From contig CAIXGS010000054.1 of assembly GCA_903919125.1 (NCBI GenBank), forward strand, positions 1 to 64,000: 64,000 bases of DNA. Direction: 5' to 3'. The notes beneath the pieces are model-generated. The model saw only the letters and a list, made by a program, of their open reading frames with translations, was not told the origin of the DNA and did not search any database. The number at the start of each line of letters is the position of its first letter. The first letter of the stretch is position 1. A program made the translations under genes and the position numbers. Shown here piece by piece: positions 50,511-61,066 of the stretch. The DNA is from an uncultured Spartobacteria bacterium. Its GTDB lineage: Bacteria > Verrucomicrobiota > Verrucomicrobiia > Chthoniobacterales > Chthoniobacteraceae.

Positions 50511-52061
50511 CTACTTGGTTGGAATTTCGTTCAGCGTGTAGTAGGCCACCGGATGGAGCACAGGCTTGCCCGAAGCCGAGCGCACGCCGTCCAAGTGGAG
50601 CTCGTGAATGTGGCCTTTAGTGAGGACATCAAACTTCAAACGAACCGACTTGCCGTCCTTGGCGACTTCAGCCTTCTCAATTTTCGGCATCACGTCGTCC
50701 ACCTCAGGACTGCCATACTTCTCCTGATAAATGTAGGTGAACTCTCTGGCGGAATAGCTTTCCAAATTTCCAGCACTCACTGGATCTACCGGTTCAGTAA
50801 ACGTGAGTTCAAATCCGTCCGGTTTAGCATGCATCTCATGAACCTCGAAAGGCACCTTCCCGGTCCAGTCCACGCGCTCGAAAGCAAACGGTTGACCACC
50901 CTTCGCGCCCCAACCGCGATCGGAACCGCCCACTAAAAACTTACCATCCACTCCCATCCTGGCACCGATGGGGCCAGAGCGCAGTCCCTTCAAGAACGGA
51001 AACACAACACCCTGCTTCACTCCGTTGACCGTCTCCAAATACACGCGGGAGACATTAGAATGCGACTGGTCTGGAATAAATAGTTGCTTCGCAAAGGGAC
51101 CGAAGCGCCCTTCACTCATATCACAAATCACTGCTGTCGACGAATTTCCAATCTTGCCAGACCCGTAGACCATATACACGGCGGGAGGCACCAACTCCTT
51201 AATACGCTCGCGCTCAATCACCATTCTGCTCTTGTCGTTGGGATCCACGGGGCGAGGTCCCATGTTTGGAGCCATGTCGTACCACATATTCCCTCCCGGA
51301 TGGCCTTGGAAAGTACCCGGAATGAGATGCTGCAAAGTACAGGCACCGTGCCACGGTCCTTGGTTGTCGGTATAATAAACCTCTCCCTCAGCATCAAAGC
51401 CGACACCTCCAGGAGAACGCACTCCACTGCACGTTGGCACCATCGTTCCATCTGGCTTTACGCGCAGCGCCCAACCACGAAACGGAGTCTTGCTAGAAAA
51501 TGAACCAGTGAGGCAAGCCAGCACCCAAAGGTCTCCGTTTTTATCAAAGCGCGAGCCAAAAGAGTACTCGTGATAATCACCGCTGACGCCCCACTTATCG
51601 CAGACAGTCTCGAACCGAGTGGCCTTGCCCGCGCCGGTCTCGTCTTTCATTCGAAGCACTTCGTAGCGATTCGTGGCATAAAGCCAACCGTCCTTGTACG
51701 CTAACCCGAGGATCTCATGCTGTCCCTCAGCAAACCTAGTGTACTGAATTTTAGCCGTAGCAGGCAGCGAGGGATCCGCCACAAAGGAGGCGGAATTCTG
51801 ATCCCAAACTCCCTCTGCAGAAGCCGTTTGCACATTTGAAGCAATCCACACTTCTCCACGGCGCGTACCCAAAGCCACCCGTCCGTCTGGGAGTAACTCA
51901 ACCGCTCCCACCTCAAGCGCAGTTCCCGGCGGGGTGGGAAATGTCGTGATTTTATAATACTCAGCCTCGGCAGGATTAGGCGTCTCAGCGGCAAATCCCC
52001 AGCAGACAAATCCACCCAAAACGAAAGGCAGAGCAAATACGGAAAAACGAAGTGTTTTCAT
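50511..52061 (-). CDS. Secreted sorbosone-dehydrogenase-like propeller protein
   Basis: A 516-residue exported protein, signal peptide MKTLRFSVFALPFVLGGFVC, start at 52061. It has a beta-propeller resembling glucose/sorbosone dehydrogenases: GAVELLPDGRVALGTRRGEVW, YKDGWLYATNRYEVLRMKDETGAG, SFGSRFDKNGDLWVLAC, RSPGGVGFDAEGEVYYTDNQG. The C-terminal ~100 residues are a beta-sandwich (FELTFTEPVDPVSAGNLESY). No heme motif. It follows the azurin-PA14 gene by 20 bp, a likely two-gene operon in which that copper protein could accept its electrons. Confidence 0.88.
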   Translation of the reverse strand: MKTLRFSVFALPFVLGGFVCWGFAAETPNPAEAEYYKITTFPTPPGTALEVGAVELLPDGRVALGTRRGEVWIASNVQTASAEGVWDQNSASFVADPSLPATAKIQYTRFAEGQHEILGLAYKDGWLYATNRYEVLRMKDETGAGKATRFETVCDKWGVSGDYHEYSFGSRFDKNGDLWVLACLTGSFSSKTPFRGWALRVKPDGTMVPTCSGVRSPGGVGFDAEGEVYYTDNQGPWHGACTLQHLIPGTFQGHPGGNMWYDMAPNMGPRPVDPNDKSRMVIERERIKELVPPAVYMVYGSGKIGNSSTAVICDMSEGRFGPFAKQLFIPDQSHSNVSRVYLETVNGVKQGVVFPFLKGLRSGPIGARMGVDGKFLVGGSDRGWGAKGGQPFAFERVDWTGKVPFEVHEMHAKPDGFELTFTEPVDPVSAGNLESYSAREFTYIYQEKYGSPEVDDVMPKIEKAEVAKDGKSVRLKFDVLTKGHIHELHLDGVRSASGKPVLHPVAYYTLNEIPTK

Positions 52062-52081
52062 GAAGGTCTGATTGAGAGTTT

Positions 52082-53734
52082 TTACTGAGCTACATGGGAG
52101 TGGCCACCAACCGCCTCGGGCCATGTATAGGTAATTTGAATTTTTGACCGCGCAGGCACTAACAAGGAGTCCCCAACCACGGTCGCTCCGTCAGCCTTAA
52201 TCAAGATTTGGTTCGGATAATTAGTCCCCACCAATGACAGCTTCTCAGCCTGCACCGCAAACGCTCCAGCCGCTGAAGCGACCTTCGCTTTCTTTGAGAG
52301 CAGCAAAAAAGATTTCGCAGGGATTTCTCCCTTAAGCGTTAGCGTACGAACCAGAGCGCCGCCCGTCTTGAAACTGCCCGTCGAATCAATACGTTCCTCC
52401 ACTTCCACGCCATTCCATGTATAACGAAACGAGGGAATTCCATCCTTATCAAGAGAGTAGCCCTTCCAGGAATAGCCCACCGGAGGCTGATCCGGCGTGA
52501 ACGTGGGCCATTCGGCATTCGCCTCCCCAAGCACCGCAAAAGGCGGAGCCAGTTCGGCAGGACGCACCACGTCAAATCCAGCAGGCGGTTGATGGCCACC
52601 GCCGCGATTCTTCCAATGCCGAGCCGTGTCAATGAACGCCCCACGCCATGCCATGGAGAAGTTCATCGCCTCTGCACTCCAAGCGAAATTCAAACCGCTC
52701 GGAAAGCCCACACCGATCGCACGGTTGCCCGCGCCCGCGATGAAATTACGGTAAATCACCGGTGCATTTTTGGGCTCTAAAGGCATCCCGACGAACTCAT
52801 TCACTTTTTGTTCCACCCCAGCCTTCCAATTGGGAGGAGTCCATTTGGACCATGCGGTAGTGTCGAATTTGTCGCCCTTCCATCCCACGTACAAAGCCGC
52901 ACCGCCGTCAGCTTGGAAATACTCCACACGCACTGCATGCGTTCCCTTTTTGAGCTTCTTCTTGGAGTCTTTGATACTCGCAGGGTGAATGCCGTCTGCA
53001 TTCAAGACCCGTTCTTCATCAATAAAAATTCGGCAACCGTCGTCGCTCGCCACGTAAAAAGTATACTCGGAGTTTTCCGGAACATTGAGACTTCCGGTGA
53101 AGACCAGCGCATACTGGTTTTTGTAATCGTCAAAATTTAGCTGGATAAGATTATCCGGGACATCGCCAACTCGGTGTGGCGTTAAAGTGGTGAAGTCGGG
53201 AAGACTTTTCCAAGCACCAAGGTAAAGCGCGAACTTTAAGTGCTCGAGCCTCGGGCCGTTCCCCAGCACTCGCAACACGCCCTGCATAGAGGCTGCGTGA
53301 CCAGGGAAACTGCACACGTACGGGTAATTGCCCGCCACCGTCGGAGCCGTGAACTCGATCTCCTGCTTTTCGTGGGGATTAACAAGTCGAGACTTCAACC
53401 ACACTTTGGGATCATCGGGCAAAAAGTTGTTCTTCAAAGCCAACTCAGGCTGCTCCAGCATTTTGTTGACCAGCTGCACCACGTCTGTGCCAGGACTGCA
53501 AAACACCACGTTGTGAGGCATGTCGTCCGGATTTTCAAAAGTAAGCTTCACTCGAGCGCCGGGCGGAACGGCGATATCCGTCAGATCAAACTTCATCTGA
53601 GCGGTTAACGTCTTGAGCGTGATCTGCACCGGCTCTTCGGCTTGGGCATGACCCGCAACTAACGCCACTGCTGCGATGACGCAGGAAAAAGTAGCGCGAA
53701 CAAACGAGGCTGAAACAGGAGAGGTAGAACTCAT
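52082..53734 (-). CDS. Secreted azurin-like cupredoxin fused to a PA14 domain
   Basis: A 550-residue protein with a signal peptide (to about residue 32). Residues ~35-155 form a type I copper domain with H74 (MPHNVV), C141, H146 and M150 (YVCSFPGHAASM). A PA14 domain, usually carbohydrate-binding, follows at about 165-310 (NQYALVFTGSLNVPENSEYTFYVASDDGCRIFIDEERV). The C-terminal ~230 residues resemble a second beta-sandwich with no named family. It is the first gene of the pair with the propeller protein at 50511-52061. Inferred role: periplasmic electron acceptor and substrate tether for it. Confidence 0.88.
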   Translation of the reverse strand: MSSTSPVSASFVRATFSCVIAAVALVAGHAQAEEPVQITLKTLTAQMKFDLTDIAVPPGARVKLTFENPDDMPHNVVFCSPGTDVVQLVNKMLEQPELALKNNFLPDDPKVWLKSRLVNPHEKQEIEFTAPTVAGNYPYVCSFPGHAASMQGVLRVLGNGPRLEHLKFALYLGAWKSLPDFTTLTPHRVGDVPDNLIQLNFDDYKNQYALVFTGSLNVPENSEYTFYVASDDGCRIFIDEERVLNADGIHPASIKDSKKKLKKGTHAVRVEYFQADGGAALYVGWKGDKFDTTAWSKWTPPNWKAGVEQKVNEFVGMPLEPKNAPVIYRNFIAGAGNRAIGVGFPSGLNFAWSAEAMNFSMAWRGAFIDTARHWKNRGGGHQPPAGFDVVRPAELAPPFAVLGEANAEWPTFTPDQPPVGYSWKGYSLDKDGIPSFRYTWNGVEVEERIDSTGSFKTGGALVRTLTLKGEIPAKSFLLLSKKAKVASAAGAFAVQAEKLSLVGTNYPNQILIKADGATVVGDSLLVPARSKIQITYTWPEAVGGHSHVAQ

Positions 53735-53842
53735 GGGAGGATGATAAAAGCGGGGCGGAAGTAAACCCGCGGGTGACTCACGAAACTAGGGAAATTCTGC
53801 TTACAGGAGCGGCTTTTTTGAGCCTGCTCGACGGTCTCAAAA

Positions 53843-54400
53843 TTAGACAGATGGAGCTGCCCCAGCGATCATGCCGCTCTGCCGAGCAAAATTAAAGATT
53901 CCGCCCGCATCGATCACAGGCCTGACTTCCCCTAGGGGCTTGAGCGAGTAAACGGTGCCTCCCACCGTCAAGGTATCGGAGTCGAAATCCAAGGTCGCGA
54001 CGTCACCAGTTTTGAGAACGTCACACAAACGCACTGCGGAGTCGTAGGGATACACCTCTCCAGTGGCAACACAGTTACGGAAGAATATTCGGGCAAAGCC
54101 ATCAGCCACAACAGCCTCCACTCCAGCTGCTCCAAGTGCAATCGGGGCATGTTCGCGTGAGGAGCCGCAACCGAAATTCCGTCCGGCGATCACAATTTTG
54201 TAAGGGGTAGAAGTCTGTCCTTCGCTAACAAAGCGCGTGGGGTAAAGGGCGTCTGGCAACCCGATCAGCGCATACGCGCCCAGCTTGACGTACTCTTCTG
54301 GAATCGTCGGTACAAGCGTTAGATATTGAGCTGGAATGATTTGGTCTGTGTCAATGTTGTCTCGAACAACGTACACGGGGGAAGTCACTGTGTGTGCCAT
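53843..54400 (-). CDS. leuD: 3-isopropylmalate dehydratase small subunit
   Basis: A 185-residue swivel domain subunit. Motifs: VRDNIDTDQIIPAQYL at the start, GRNFGCGSSREHAPIAL in the middle and FARIFFRNCVATGEVYPY. With LeuC it isomerises 2- to 3-isopropylmalate in leucine synthesis. It lies 66 bp downstream of leuC in the same direction. Confidence 0.95.
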   Translation of the reverse strand: MAHTVTSPVYVVRDNIDTDQIIPAQYLTLVPTIPEEYVKLGAYALIGLPDALYPTRFVSEGQTSTPYKIVIAGRNFGCGSSREHAPIALGAAGVEAVVADGFARIFFRNCVATGEVYPYDSAVRLCDVLKTGDVATLDFDSDTLTVGGTVYSLKPLGEVRPVIDAGGIFNFARQSGMIAGAAPSV

Positions 54401-54466
54401 AGGAAGGGGTGCTTGGTTGAGAATGAGGTTTGCGAAGTTTCTCTAGTGCCAAAGATTCTGAGAATT

Positions 54467-55837
54467 CTAGGAGATGAACGTGCGCGGATCAGTGATATGC
54501 CCAGTTAACGCACTGGCAGCGACGGTGTAAGGACTTGCCAAGAACACTTCAGACTCTTTGTTGCCCATTCGCCCGGGGAAGTTACGGTTCGTGGCCGAGA
54601 TGCACTTCATGGGTTTGTTGAGCCTCCCGAAGGTATCAACTGGCCCGCCCAAACATGCTGCGCAAGAAGCGTTTTCAGTGAGCTGCACGCCCGCGCTTTG
54701 CAAGATCTGCCACACCGACTGTCCACCCCAGAGTGTCTCCTTGAGCTCGCGGACGACCTTCGTTGTGGCCGGCACGCCCACAGTGTCTATCTTAACTGTT
54801 TTTCCTCTAACAACTTCCGCGAACGCAAAGAAGTCGCTCGTTTTACCACCCGTACACGAACCGATGTACGCCCGATCCAGGCTAATATGCTCGAGCTCCT
54901 TTGCCAGCTTGCGGTTACCTGGATCAGGATGACAGGCAACGGTGGGTTCAAGCTTCGAGAGATCGAAAACCTTATCATATGAAAACACCTGGTCTGCATC
55001 AATTTCCACAGGCTTAAACTCCGACTTGGTCCCATTCTCCAAAACGCGCTCGTTCACGTAATCGAGTGTCTTTTGGTCACACGGAAAAATCCCATTCTTG
55101 CCACCGGCTTCGATCGCCATATTCGCGATGGTCATCCGGTCATCCATCGAAAGCGAATAAACACCGGGCCCCTCCCACTGCATCGCGCGATAAGTCGCAC
55201 CATCAAAACCGATCTCTCCGATGACATGAAGAATCACGTCCTTCGCCATCACTCCGAGTGGCAATGCCCCCTCTAGAAAGAAACGCATCGTTTCGGGAAC
55301 CTTGATGAGCAATTTTCCCGTGCCAAGGATGAACCCTGCGTCGGTGTTGCCGATGCCCGTGGCGAACTGGTTGAACGCCCCGGCCATGCAGGTGTGGGAG
55401 TCCGTCCCGAACAAAATCTCTCCGGGGCGGGTGTGTCCTTTCCAAGGAAGCGTGGTATGACAAACGCCCGTGTAGTTAGAACCATACTGTCTTTCCAACT
55501 GCCCTTTCGAGGCGTCGAATTTCCACTCGCCGGAGGGATCATCAATCACATCATAGAAGTAGGGCAACTCTTGCTCACGAACGAAGCTCCTCAGGATGTC
55601 GACATTACGATTAGACATGCTGTCTGCCGTAAAAATATAGTGGTCTGGGATGATGACCACTTTGCTCTGATCCCACACCTTGGCGTGCTGACCGAATTCC
55701 CTTTTGAAGACACCGATGGTCCCGGGCCCGCACACATCGTGGGTCATGAGGACGTCGACATTTACCCAAACATTGTCGCCGGGTTGTACGTGAGCTTTGC
55801 CTGAGGCACGGGCGAGAACTTTTTCCGTGAGAGTCAT
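54467..55837 (-). CDS. leuC: 3-isopropylmalate dehydratase large subunit
   Basis: A 456-residue aconitase-family subunit. The [4Fe-4S] ligands are in SCTGGK and in CAACLGGP. Other blocks: TLTEKVLARASGKAHV, DHYIFTADSMSNRNVDILR, CHTTLPWKGHTRPGEILFGTDSHTC split over residues ~135-160, and FPGRMGNKESEVFLASPYT. It resembles the HacA/LeuC type of archaeal and PVC enzymes. The start at 55837 excludes an upstream 13-residue extension. leuA and leuB are not adjacent. Confidence 0.95.
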   Translation of the reverse strand: MTLTEKVLARASGKAHVQPGDNVWVNVDVLMTHDVCGPGTIGVFKREFGQHAKVWDQSKVVIIPDHYIFTADSMSNRNVDILRSFVREQELPYFYDVIDDPSGEWKFDASKGQLERQYGSNYTGVCHTTLPWKGHTRPGEILFGTDSHTCMAGAFNQFATGIGNTDAGFILGTGKLLIKVPETMRFFLEGALPLGVMAKDVILHVIGEIGFDGATYRAMQWEGPGVYSLSMDDRMTIANMAIEAGGKNGIFPCDQKTLDYVNERVLENGTKSEFKPVEIDADQVFSYDKVFDLSKLEPTVACHPDPGNRKLAKELEHISLDRAYIGSCTGGKTSDFFAFAEVVRGKTVKIDTVGVPATTKVVRELKETLWGGQSVWQILQSAGVQLTENASCAACLGGPVDTFGRLNKPMKCISATNRNFPGRMGNKESEVFLASPYTVAASALTGHITDPRTFIS

Positions 55838-56053
55838 AGAGTTTCTTAGACTGCACTCAAAAAATCGCGGGGGCAAGGCGAGGATGAAGAAGTGCCGCTG
55901 ATGATTAATCTTTGCTGACGTTTACCTCGAGATCCCCAATGTAGATCAGAGAAGCGCATTCTCCCGATTGCATCTCAAACCAATTCAGTTTTGGGTAGGT
56001 TGCGCTACGCGTTAAATTCCATCTCACTGCTCAATCTGACTTATCCTCCCAAC

Positions 56054-56956
56054 ATGAACCGCCGCCACTTCCTCCATGCCAGCGCTGCAGCGATTGCCTC
56101 AACAGCCCTCCAGCCGCTCTTCGCTCAAACACCTAGCGCATCGAACAAACCCCTCAAAATGGCGGTGAACCTCGGGATGATTAAAGGCGCGGCGGATGCG
56201 AGCATCGCAGACCGATTCAAAATGGCCCGAGACGCTGGATTCCAAGGGATAGAGCTCAATCTGCCGGACGATAAACTGGATCCTGATATAATTCATAAAG
56301 CCCTAAATGAAAGCGGCCTCGAACTTGCTGGAATTATCTGTACTCCGCACTGGAGCTTCCCCTTATCGGACCCAGATCCGGCAAAGCGCGAACGCACCGT
56401 CAAGGGACTTCAGTTGGCGCTGACGCAGGGTGGCCAGCTAGGGTGCAAGCGGGTGCTACTGGTACCGGGAGTGGTCAACGCCCAGGTGACTTATGCGCAG
56501 TGTTGGGAGCGGGCCATTGAGGGGATCAAGCGCTGCGTTGAAACTGCAGAGAAAGCAAACTGCGACATCGCTGTAGAGAACGTGTGGAACCAGTTCATTA
56601 TGAATCCCGTGGAGGCCGCTCGTTTCGTCGACGAATGCCAAAGTCCCCGCGTGGGCTGGCATTTTGACATCGGCAATTGCGTCGCCTACGGCTGGCCCGA
56701 GCACTGGCCAAAGATTTTAGGGAAGCGTATTTTCAATCTGCACATCAAAGAGTTTAGCCGCAAAAAAGCGAATGACGAAGGCCTTCGCAAAGGCTTCGGC
56801 GTTGAGTTGGGCGAGGGCGATGTGCCGTGGCCTCTAGTCATGGCGGCGCTCCGCGAAACCGGCTACGCAGGCTACGCGATTGCCGAGGTTCCAGGGGGCG
56901 ACGCGACGCGGCTGCAGTTTCTTTCTGAGCGCATGACCAAACTTTTAAACTCGTGA
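56054..56956 (+). CDS. Sugar phosphate isomerase/epimerase, Tat-exported type
   Basis: A 300-residue protein with a twin-arginine-like signal (MNRRHFLHASAAAIASTALQ). The rest is an AP-endonuclease-type TIM barrel (GFQGIELNLPDDK, CDIAVENVWNQF, HFDIGNCVAYGWPEH, IFNLHIKEFS, GYAIAEVPGG) with the metal-binding glutamates and histidines of xylose-isomerase-like proteins. Reaction unknown. It overlaps the aldo/keto reductase gene by GTGA, so both probably act on the same sugar. Confidence 0.9.
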   Translation: MNRRHFLHASAAAIASTALQPLFAQTPSASNKPLKMAVNLGMIKGAADASIADRFKMARDAGFQGIELNLPDDKLDPDIIHKALNESGLELAGIICTPHWSFPLSDPDPAKRERTVKGLQLALTQGGQLGCKRVLLVPGVVNAQVTYAQCWERAIEGIKRCVETAEKANCDIAVENVWNQFIMNPVEAARFVDECQSPRVGWHFDIGNCVAYGWPEHWPKILGKRIFNLHIKEFSRKKANDEGLRKGFGVELGEGDVPWPLVMAALRETGYAGYAIAEVPGGDATRLQFLSERMTKLLNS

Positions 56957-57831
56957 ACTGCCCGACATTCCTCCTTGGCGGTGATATCTCGGTAAACCGC
57001 ATGGGCATGGGCACCATGCGGTTGTGTGGGCAACCAGGCAACTTTGGCCCATATAAAGACTGGGCGAGCGCGCTACGTTTGCTGAGACAAGCTCGTGATT
57101 TGGGGGTGAACTTCTTTGACACCGCGCACGCCTATGGACCGGGATGGAACGAGTCTTTGCTGGGCGAAGCATTCGCTGGAGAATTCGCTGGAGAGAGTGC
57201 CCGCCCAATTTTTGCCACCAAAGGCGGCGTCGAAAAAACGGCCCCAGACAAAGTCTTCCCAGACGGGCGCCCCGAGCAATTACGCCTGCGCTGCGAAGAA
57301 AGCCTGAAAAGACTAAAGGTCGAAAAAATAGATCTCTATCAACTGCATCGTCCCGACCCCGCAGTGCCTTTTGAAGAAAGCGTTGGGGCGCTGCATGATT
57401 TGCAGAAGGAAGGCAAGATTCACCACGTGGGACTTTCCAATGTGTCTTTGTCGCAGTTGGAGAACGCTACTAAGTTGGGTTCAATCGCCTCGGTACAAAA
57501 TCGTTACAATCTTGACGAACAGGAGGACGACCCCGTTCTAAACTACTGCACACAACACGGAATTGCTTATCTGCCTTGGGGGCCGCTAGCGGCAAAGCCT
57601 TTCGCAAAAGACGCGCCGCTCAGTTCCAGTCCGCGACTGGCAACGCTTGCCGAAACCCACAAGGCTACCGCATCGCAAATCGCGCTGGCATGGTTGCTCC
57701 ACCGTGCGCCGAACATCGTCCTCATCCCCGGCACCACGGATCCCGAGCATCTGGTTGAAAACATGAAAGCTGCCACGCTCAAACTCACGGCAAACGAGCT
57801 CGCGCAATTAAGCGCTGCAGCGAACATATAG
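56953..57831 (+). CDS. Aldo/keto reductase
   Basis: A 292-residue NADPH-dependent reductase starting with GTG in a GTGA overlap. Catalytic tetrad visible: Asp and Tyr in [12 protein letters not shown], Lys in FATKGGV, His in [12 protein letters not shown]. Further family blocks: [43 protein letters not shown] and [13 protein letters not shown]. Cytoplasmic, unlike its coupled neighbour, which appears exported; the pairing is therefore of interest. Confidence 0.92.
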   Translation: MNCPTFLLGGDISVNRMGMGTMRLCGQPGNFGPYKDWASALRLLRQARDLGVNFFDTAHAYGPGWNESLLGEAFAGEFAGESARPIFATKGGVEKTAPDKVFPDGRPEQLRLRCEESLKRLKVEKIDLYQLHRPDPAVPFEESVGALHDLQKEGKIHHVGLSNVSLSQLENATKLGSIASVQNRYNLDEQEDDPVLNYCTQHGIAYLPWGPLAAKPFAKDAPLSSSPRLATLAETHKATASQIALAWLLHRAPNIVLIPGTTDPEHLVENMKAATLKLTANELAQLSAAANI

Positions 57832-57833
57832 AG

Positions 57834-60407
57834 GTGCCCACTTCGTCTCCAAACAGGCCGACTGATTCCCTGACGCTCGCCCAAAGGCTTCCATCCGGAG
57901 CTCGTGATAATGATGCGATTCTGGACGCCTTTTTAGAGCATCTGACAGCTCGAGGCACGAGCCTTTATGCCGCGCAGGAAACTGCTATTCTGGAACTATT
58001 TGATGAGAAGAATGTCATTCTCAACACCCCCACAGGTTCAGGCAAATCTCTAGTCGCTACTGCGCTTCATTTCAAAGCGTGGGCACAAGGCAAACGTTCC
58101 ATCTACACGTGTCCAATTAAGGCATTGGTTAATGAAAAGTGGCTCGCCCTTTGCCGCGACTTCGGGCCGGAAAATGTTGGTCTAAGCACTGGGGACGCCA
58201 CCATCAACCGCGACGCCCCCATTCTATGCTGCACTGCGGAAATCCTCGCGAACATCGCGTTACGTGAAGGTTCCCAAACACCATTCACTGAAGTGATCAT
58301 GGACGAGTTTCACTATTACTCGGACCGAGATCGCGGCGTGGCTTGGCAGGTGCCACTTCTATGTCTGCCTAAGGCCCGCTTTCTTTTGATGTCAGCGACG
58401 CTGGGTGAAACCTCATTTTTCGAGGAAGATCTCACGCGCTTGAACCAACGCGAAAGCGTCACGGTGCATTCTACGGAGCGGCCCGTACCGCTGGAATTTT
58501 CATACGCGGAAACACCTCTTACCAACACGCTCGAAGGGCTAGTTCAATCAGGCAAGCAGCCCGTCTATGTGGTCCATTTCACTCAGGCCGAAGCCGCGCG
58601 TAACGCTCAAAATTTCACGAGTCTCACGCTGTGTTCTCGTGAGCAAAAGGCTGCCATTAGTTCTGTGCTCGAGGGGTTTCGCTTCAACAGCCCCTACGGA
58701 GCCGAACTTAAACGCTGGCTGCGATCTGGAATCGGCTTGCATCACGCGGGACTGCTTCCCAAGTATCGCATTCTAGTGGAACACCTTGCTCAGAAGGGCC
58801 TACTCCCCGTCATCTGCGGCACCGACACACTTGGCGTGGGAGTCAACGTGCCAATCCGAACGGTTCTTTTGACCCAACTCTGCAAATATGGCGGAGAAAA
58901 AAATACCGTATTAAGCGCCCGCGACTTTCATCAGATCAGCGGCAGAGCCGGCCGTAAAGGCTTCGACTCAACCGGGTGGGTCGTCGCGCAGGCTCCAGAG
59001 CATGCCATCGAAAATCTTCAACTCGAGCGCAAGCAGGCGGATACCGGTAAGAAGTTTGTGAAGCGCAAAGCGCCTGAAAAAAACTACTCTCACTGGGACA
59101 AGCATACCTTCGAAAAACTCATCTCTGCCTCTCCCGAAAGGTTGGTCAGTCGCTTTCAGATCGGACACGGAATGTTGCTAAACGTACTAAGCCGCAGCAC
59201 GGACGGAGCCGCAGCAATGCGTTCGCTCATAAAGGATTCCCATGAGGCTCCAAAAAGTAAAAAGGCACTCACTCGGCGCGCCTGGCAATTATTCCGCGCA
59301 CTTCTTGAACGCCAAATTGTAGAAATTATTCCCCGCACTGACTCCGGTGCCCGAGTTCGAGTGAATGTCGAGCTACAGGACGATTTCTCGATGAACCAAA
59401 CTCTTTCGCTGTACCTCCTCGACACGCTGAGGCTACTGGATCCCGCAGATCCTTCCTATCCACTCTCCGTATTGACCTTGGTCGAATCGATTCTTGAGAA
59501 CCCGGAACCCATACTGCGCAAACAGTTAGACAAAATCAAAAGCGAGGCGATGGCGGAAATGAAATCGCAGGGATTGGAGTTCGATCAGCGTATCGAGGAG
59601 CTTGAAAAGTTGGAACATCCCAAGCCGCTCCGTGAATTCATCTACACCACCTTCAATGTTTTTGCGGCGGCTCACCCTTGGGTCGGGCAGGAAAACATAC
59701 GCCCCAAGTCCATTGCCCGCGAGATGTTTGAGGAATTCCGAAGTTTTTCGGATTACGTAAAAATTTATGAACTTCAACGGGTTGAGGGGCTTCTGCTACG
59801 CCATTTAGCTTCCGTCCACAAGGTGCTCGCTCAAACCGTGCCGGATTTGGCTAAGACGGATGCACTTATGGAGATGGAGCTCTACCTCGGAACTCTTGTG
59901 CGTGAAGTAGATTCCAGCCTCCTCGAGCAATGGGAACGCTTACGAAATCCAAGCTTCAAGAGCGAGGGAACCACCGAGTCAAAGCCTCCCGGCGCCGAGG
60001 CAGCGGAGGCAGACATCACTCGTGATGTGAAGACGTTCCGCAATCTGGTTCGCAATTGCATTTTTCAATTTCTGAGAGCGCTTGCCAGCAACGAGCTGAC
60101 AGCGGCTCTCGCGCTACTTTCCCACACAGCGCCCGCAGAGGACTCTCTTTGGACCGAGCCCGCCTTGGAAGCGGCTTTGGCACCGTTCTACGCCGTACAC
60201 TCCCGTCTCAGGCTGGATCCCGAGGCGCGCAACGCAAAACATACCCGCTTTGAAAACGACTCCGAGGCAGGGGTGACGCACGTTTTCCAGCGCTTGGTCG
60301 ATCCGGAGGATCGCAACGAATGGGTGGCTGTTTTTAGTGTGGATGTTGTTGCCTCTCGTGAGTTAGGAACACCTCAATTGCAGTTAGTTAGGGTCGAATT
60401 AGATTAA
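57834..60407 (+). CDS. Ski2-like DEAD/DEAH-box helicase (DUF3516 type)
   Basis: An 857-residue superfamily 2 helicase with GTG start at 57834, two bases after the preceding stop. Helicase motifs: Walker A TPTGSGKS (K71), [38 protein letters not shown] and [10 protein letters not shown]. The remainder (450-857), with long helices and [30 protein letters not shown], resembles DUF3516 found in actinobacterial helicases. Its position suggests cotranscription with the aldo/keto reductase, though functional linkage is doubtful. RNA unwinding is inferred from Ski2/Mtr4 relatives. Confidence 0.9.
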   Translation: MPTSSPNRPTDSLTLAQRLPSGARDNDAILDAFLEHLTARGTSLYAAQETAILELFDEKNVILNTPTGSGKSLVATALHFKAWAQGKRSIYTCPIKALVNEKWLALCRDFGPENVGLSTGDATINRDAPILCCTAEILANIALREGSQTPFTEVIMDEFHYYSDRDRGVAWQVPLLCLPKARFLLMSATLGETSFFEEDLTRLNQRESVTVHSTERPVPLEFSYAETPLTNTLEGLVQSGKQPVYVVHFTQAEAARNAQNFTSLTLCSREQKAAISSVLEGFRFNSPYGAELKRWLRSGIGLHHAGLLPKYRILVEHLAQKGLLPVICGTDTLGVGVNVPIRTVLLTQLCKYGGEKNTVLSARDFHQISGRAGRKGFDSTGWVVAQAPEHAIENLQLERKQADTGKKFVKRKAPEKNYSHWDKHTFEKLISASPERLVSRFQIGHGMLLNVLSRSTDGAAAMRSLIKDSHEAPKSKKALTRRAWQLFRALLERQIVEIIPRTDSGARVRVNVELQDDFSMNQTLSLYLLDTLRLLDPADPSYPLSVLTLVESILENPEPILRKQLDKIKSEAMAEMKSQGLEFDQRIEELEKLEHPKPLREFIYTTFNVFAAAHPWVGQENIRPKSIAREMFEEFRSFSDYVKIYELQRVEGLLLRHLASVHKVLAQTVPDLAKTDALMEMELYLGTLVREVDSSLLEQWERLRNPSFKSEGTTESKPPGAEAAEADITRDVKTFRNLVRNCIFQFLRALASNELTAALALLSHTAPAEDSLWTEPALEAALAPFYAVHSRLRLDPEARNAKHTRFENDSEAGVTHVFQRLVDPEDRNEWVAVFSVDVVASRELGTPQLQLVRVELD

Positions 60408-60529
60408 CCCACTACTGAGGCTGCTTGCGGAGCTAAAAATGTCATCACCGCCGTTAGCGGGAGCGTTCCTTGTCTTCGGACTTCGTAAGTTACCCTCGCA
60501 TTGAAACTCGGAATTTTGCACAAAGCCGT

Positions 60530-61060
60530 GTGCAACTATCTAAACGCGCCGAATACTCCCTGCGGGTTTTGCTAAGTCTTGCGATGGCTCGGACTGTTGG
60601 GCGACCGCTTGTACCGCTTACCGCGCTGGCCGAGGTGGAACGCATTCCAGTGCATTTTCTGGAGCAGATTCTCTTTAGCCTGCGACAAGGCGGGCACCTT
60701 CACTCGACGCGCGGCAAGAACGGCGGGTACTCGCTCACGGAAGCTTCGGCCGCGATGCGGGTGGGTGATCTTATCCGTTTTTTAGATGGACCGCTAGCGC
60801 CTATCGCCTGCGCAAGTCAGACAGCGTATCAGCGTTGTACCTGCCAAGATGAGGCGACTTGCGGCGTCCGGCGCCTCATGATCCAAGCCCGCGATGCCTT
60901 GTCACAAGTCTTCGACAGCCTAACCCTTCAAACTTTTGCGGAGCGCACTCTGGCCGAATACCAAGCCGTAAACCTACGGCCTCCCCTGCTTGCATTTTTG
61001 GAGACCGTCGCCAAAACCAAAGGCCACCACAAGGAGGCAGAGCCAGAATATCTAATCTGA
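60530..61060 (+). CDS. Rrf2-family transcriptional regulator
   Basis: A 176-residue winged-helix regulator. LSKRAEYSLRVLLSLAMA at the start, IPVHFLEQILFSLRQGGHLHSTRGKNGGY across the recognition helix and wing. The C-terminal half holds five cysteines (CASQTAYQRCTCQDEATC), which in IscR- and NsrR-type members ligate an iron-sulfur cluster; the spacing here differs somewhat from IscR. The in-frame GTG at 60530 matches the family N-terminus; a TTG at 60470 would add 20 residues. No isc or suf operon follows. Confidence 0.88.
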   Translation: MQLSKRAEYSLRVLLSLAMARTVGRPLVPLTALAEVERIPVHFLEQILFSLRQGGHLHSTRGKNGGYSLTEASAAMRVGDLIRFLDGPLAPIACASQTAYQRCTCQDEATCGVRRLMIQARDALSQVFDSLTLQTFAERTLAEYQAVNLRPPLLAFLETVAKTKGHHKEAEPEYLI

Positions 61061-61066
61061 GTTACG

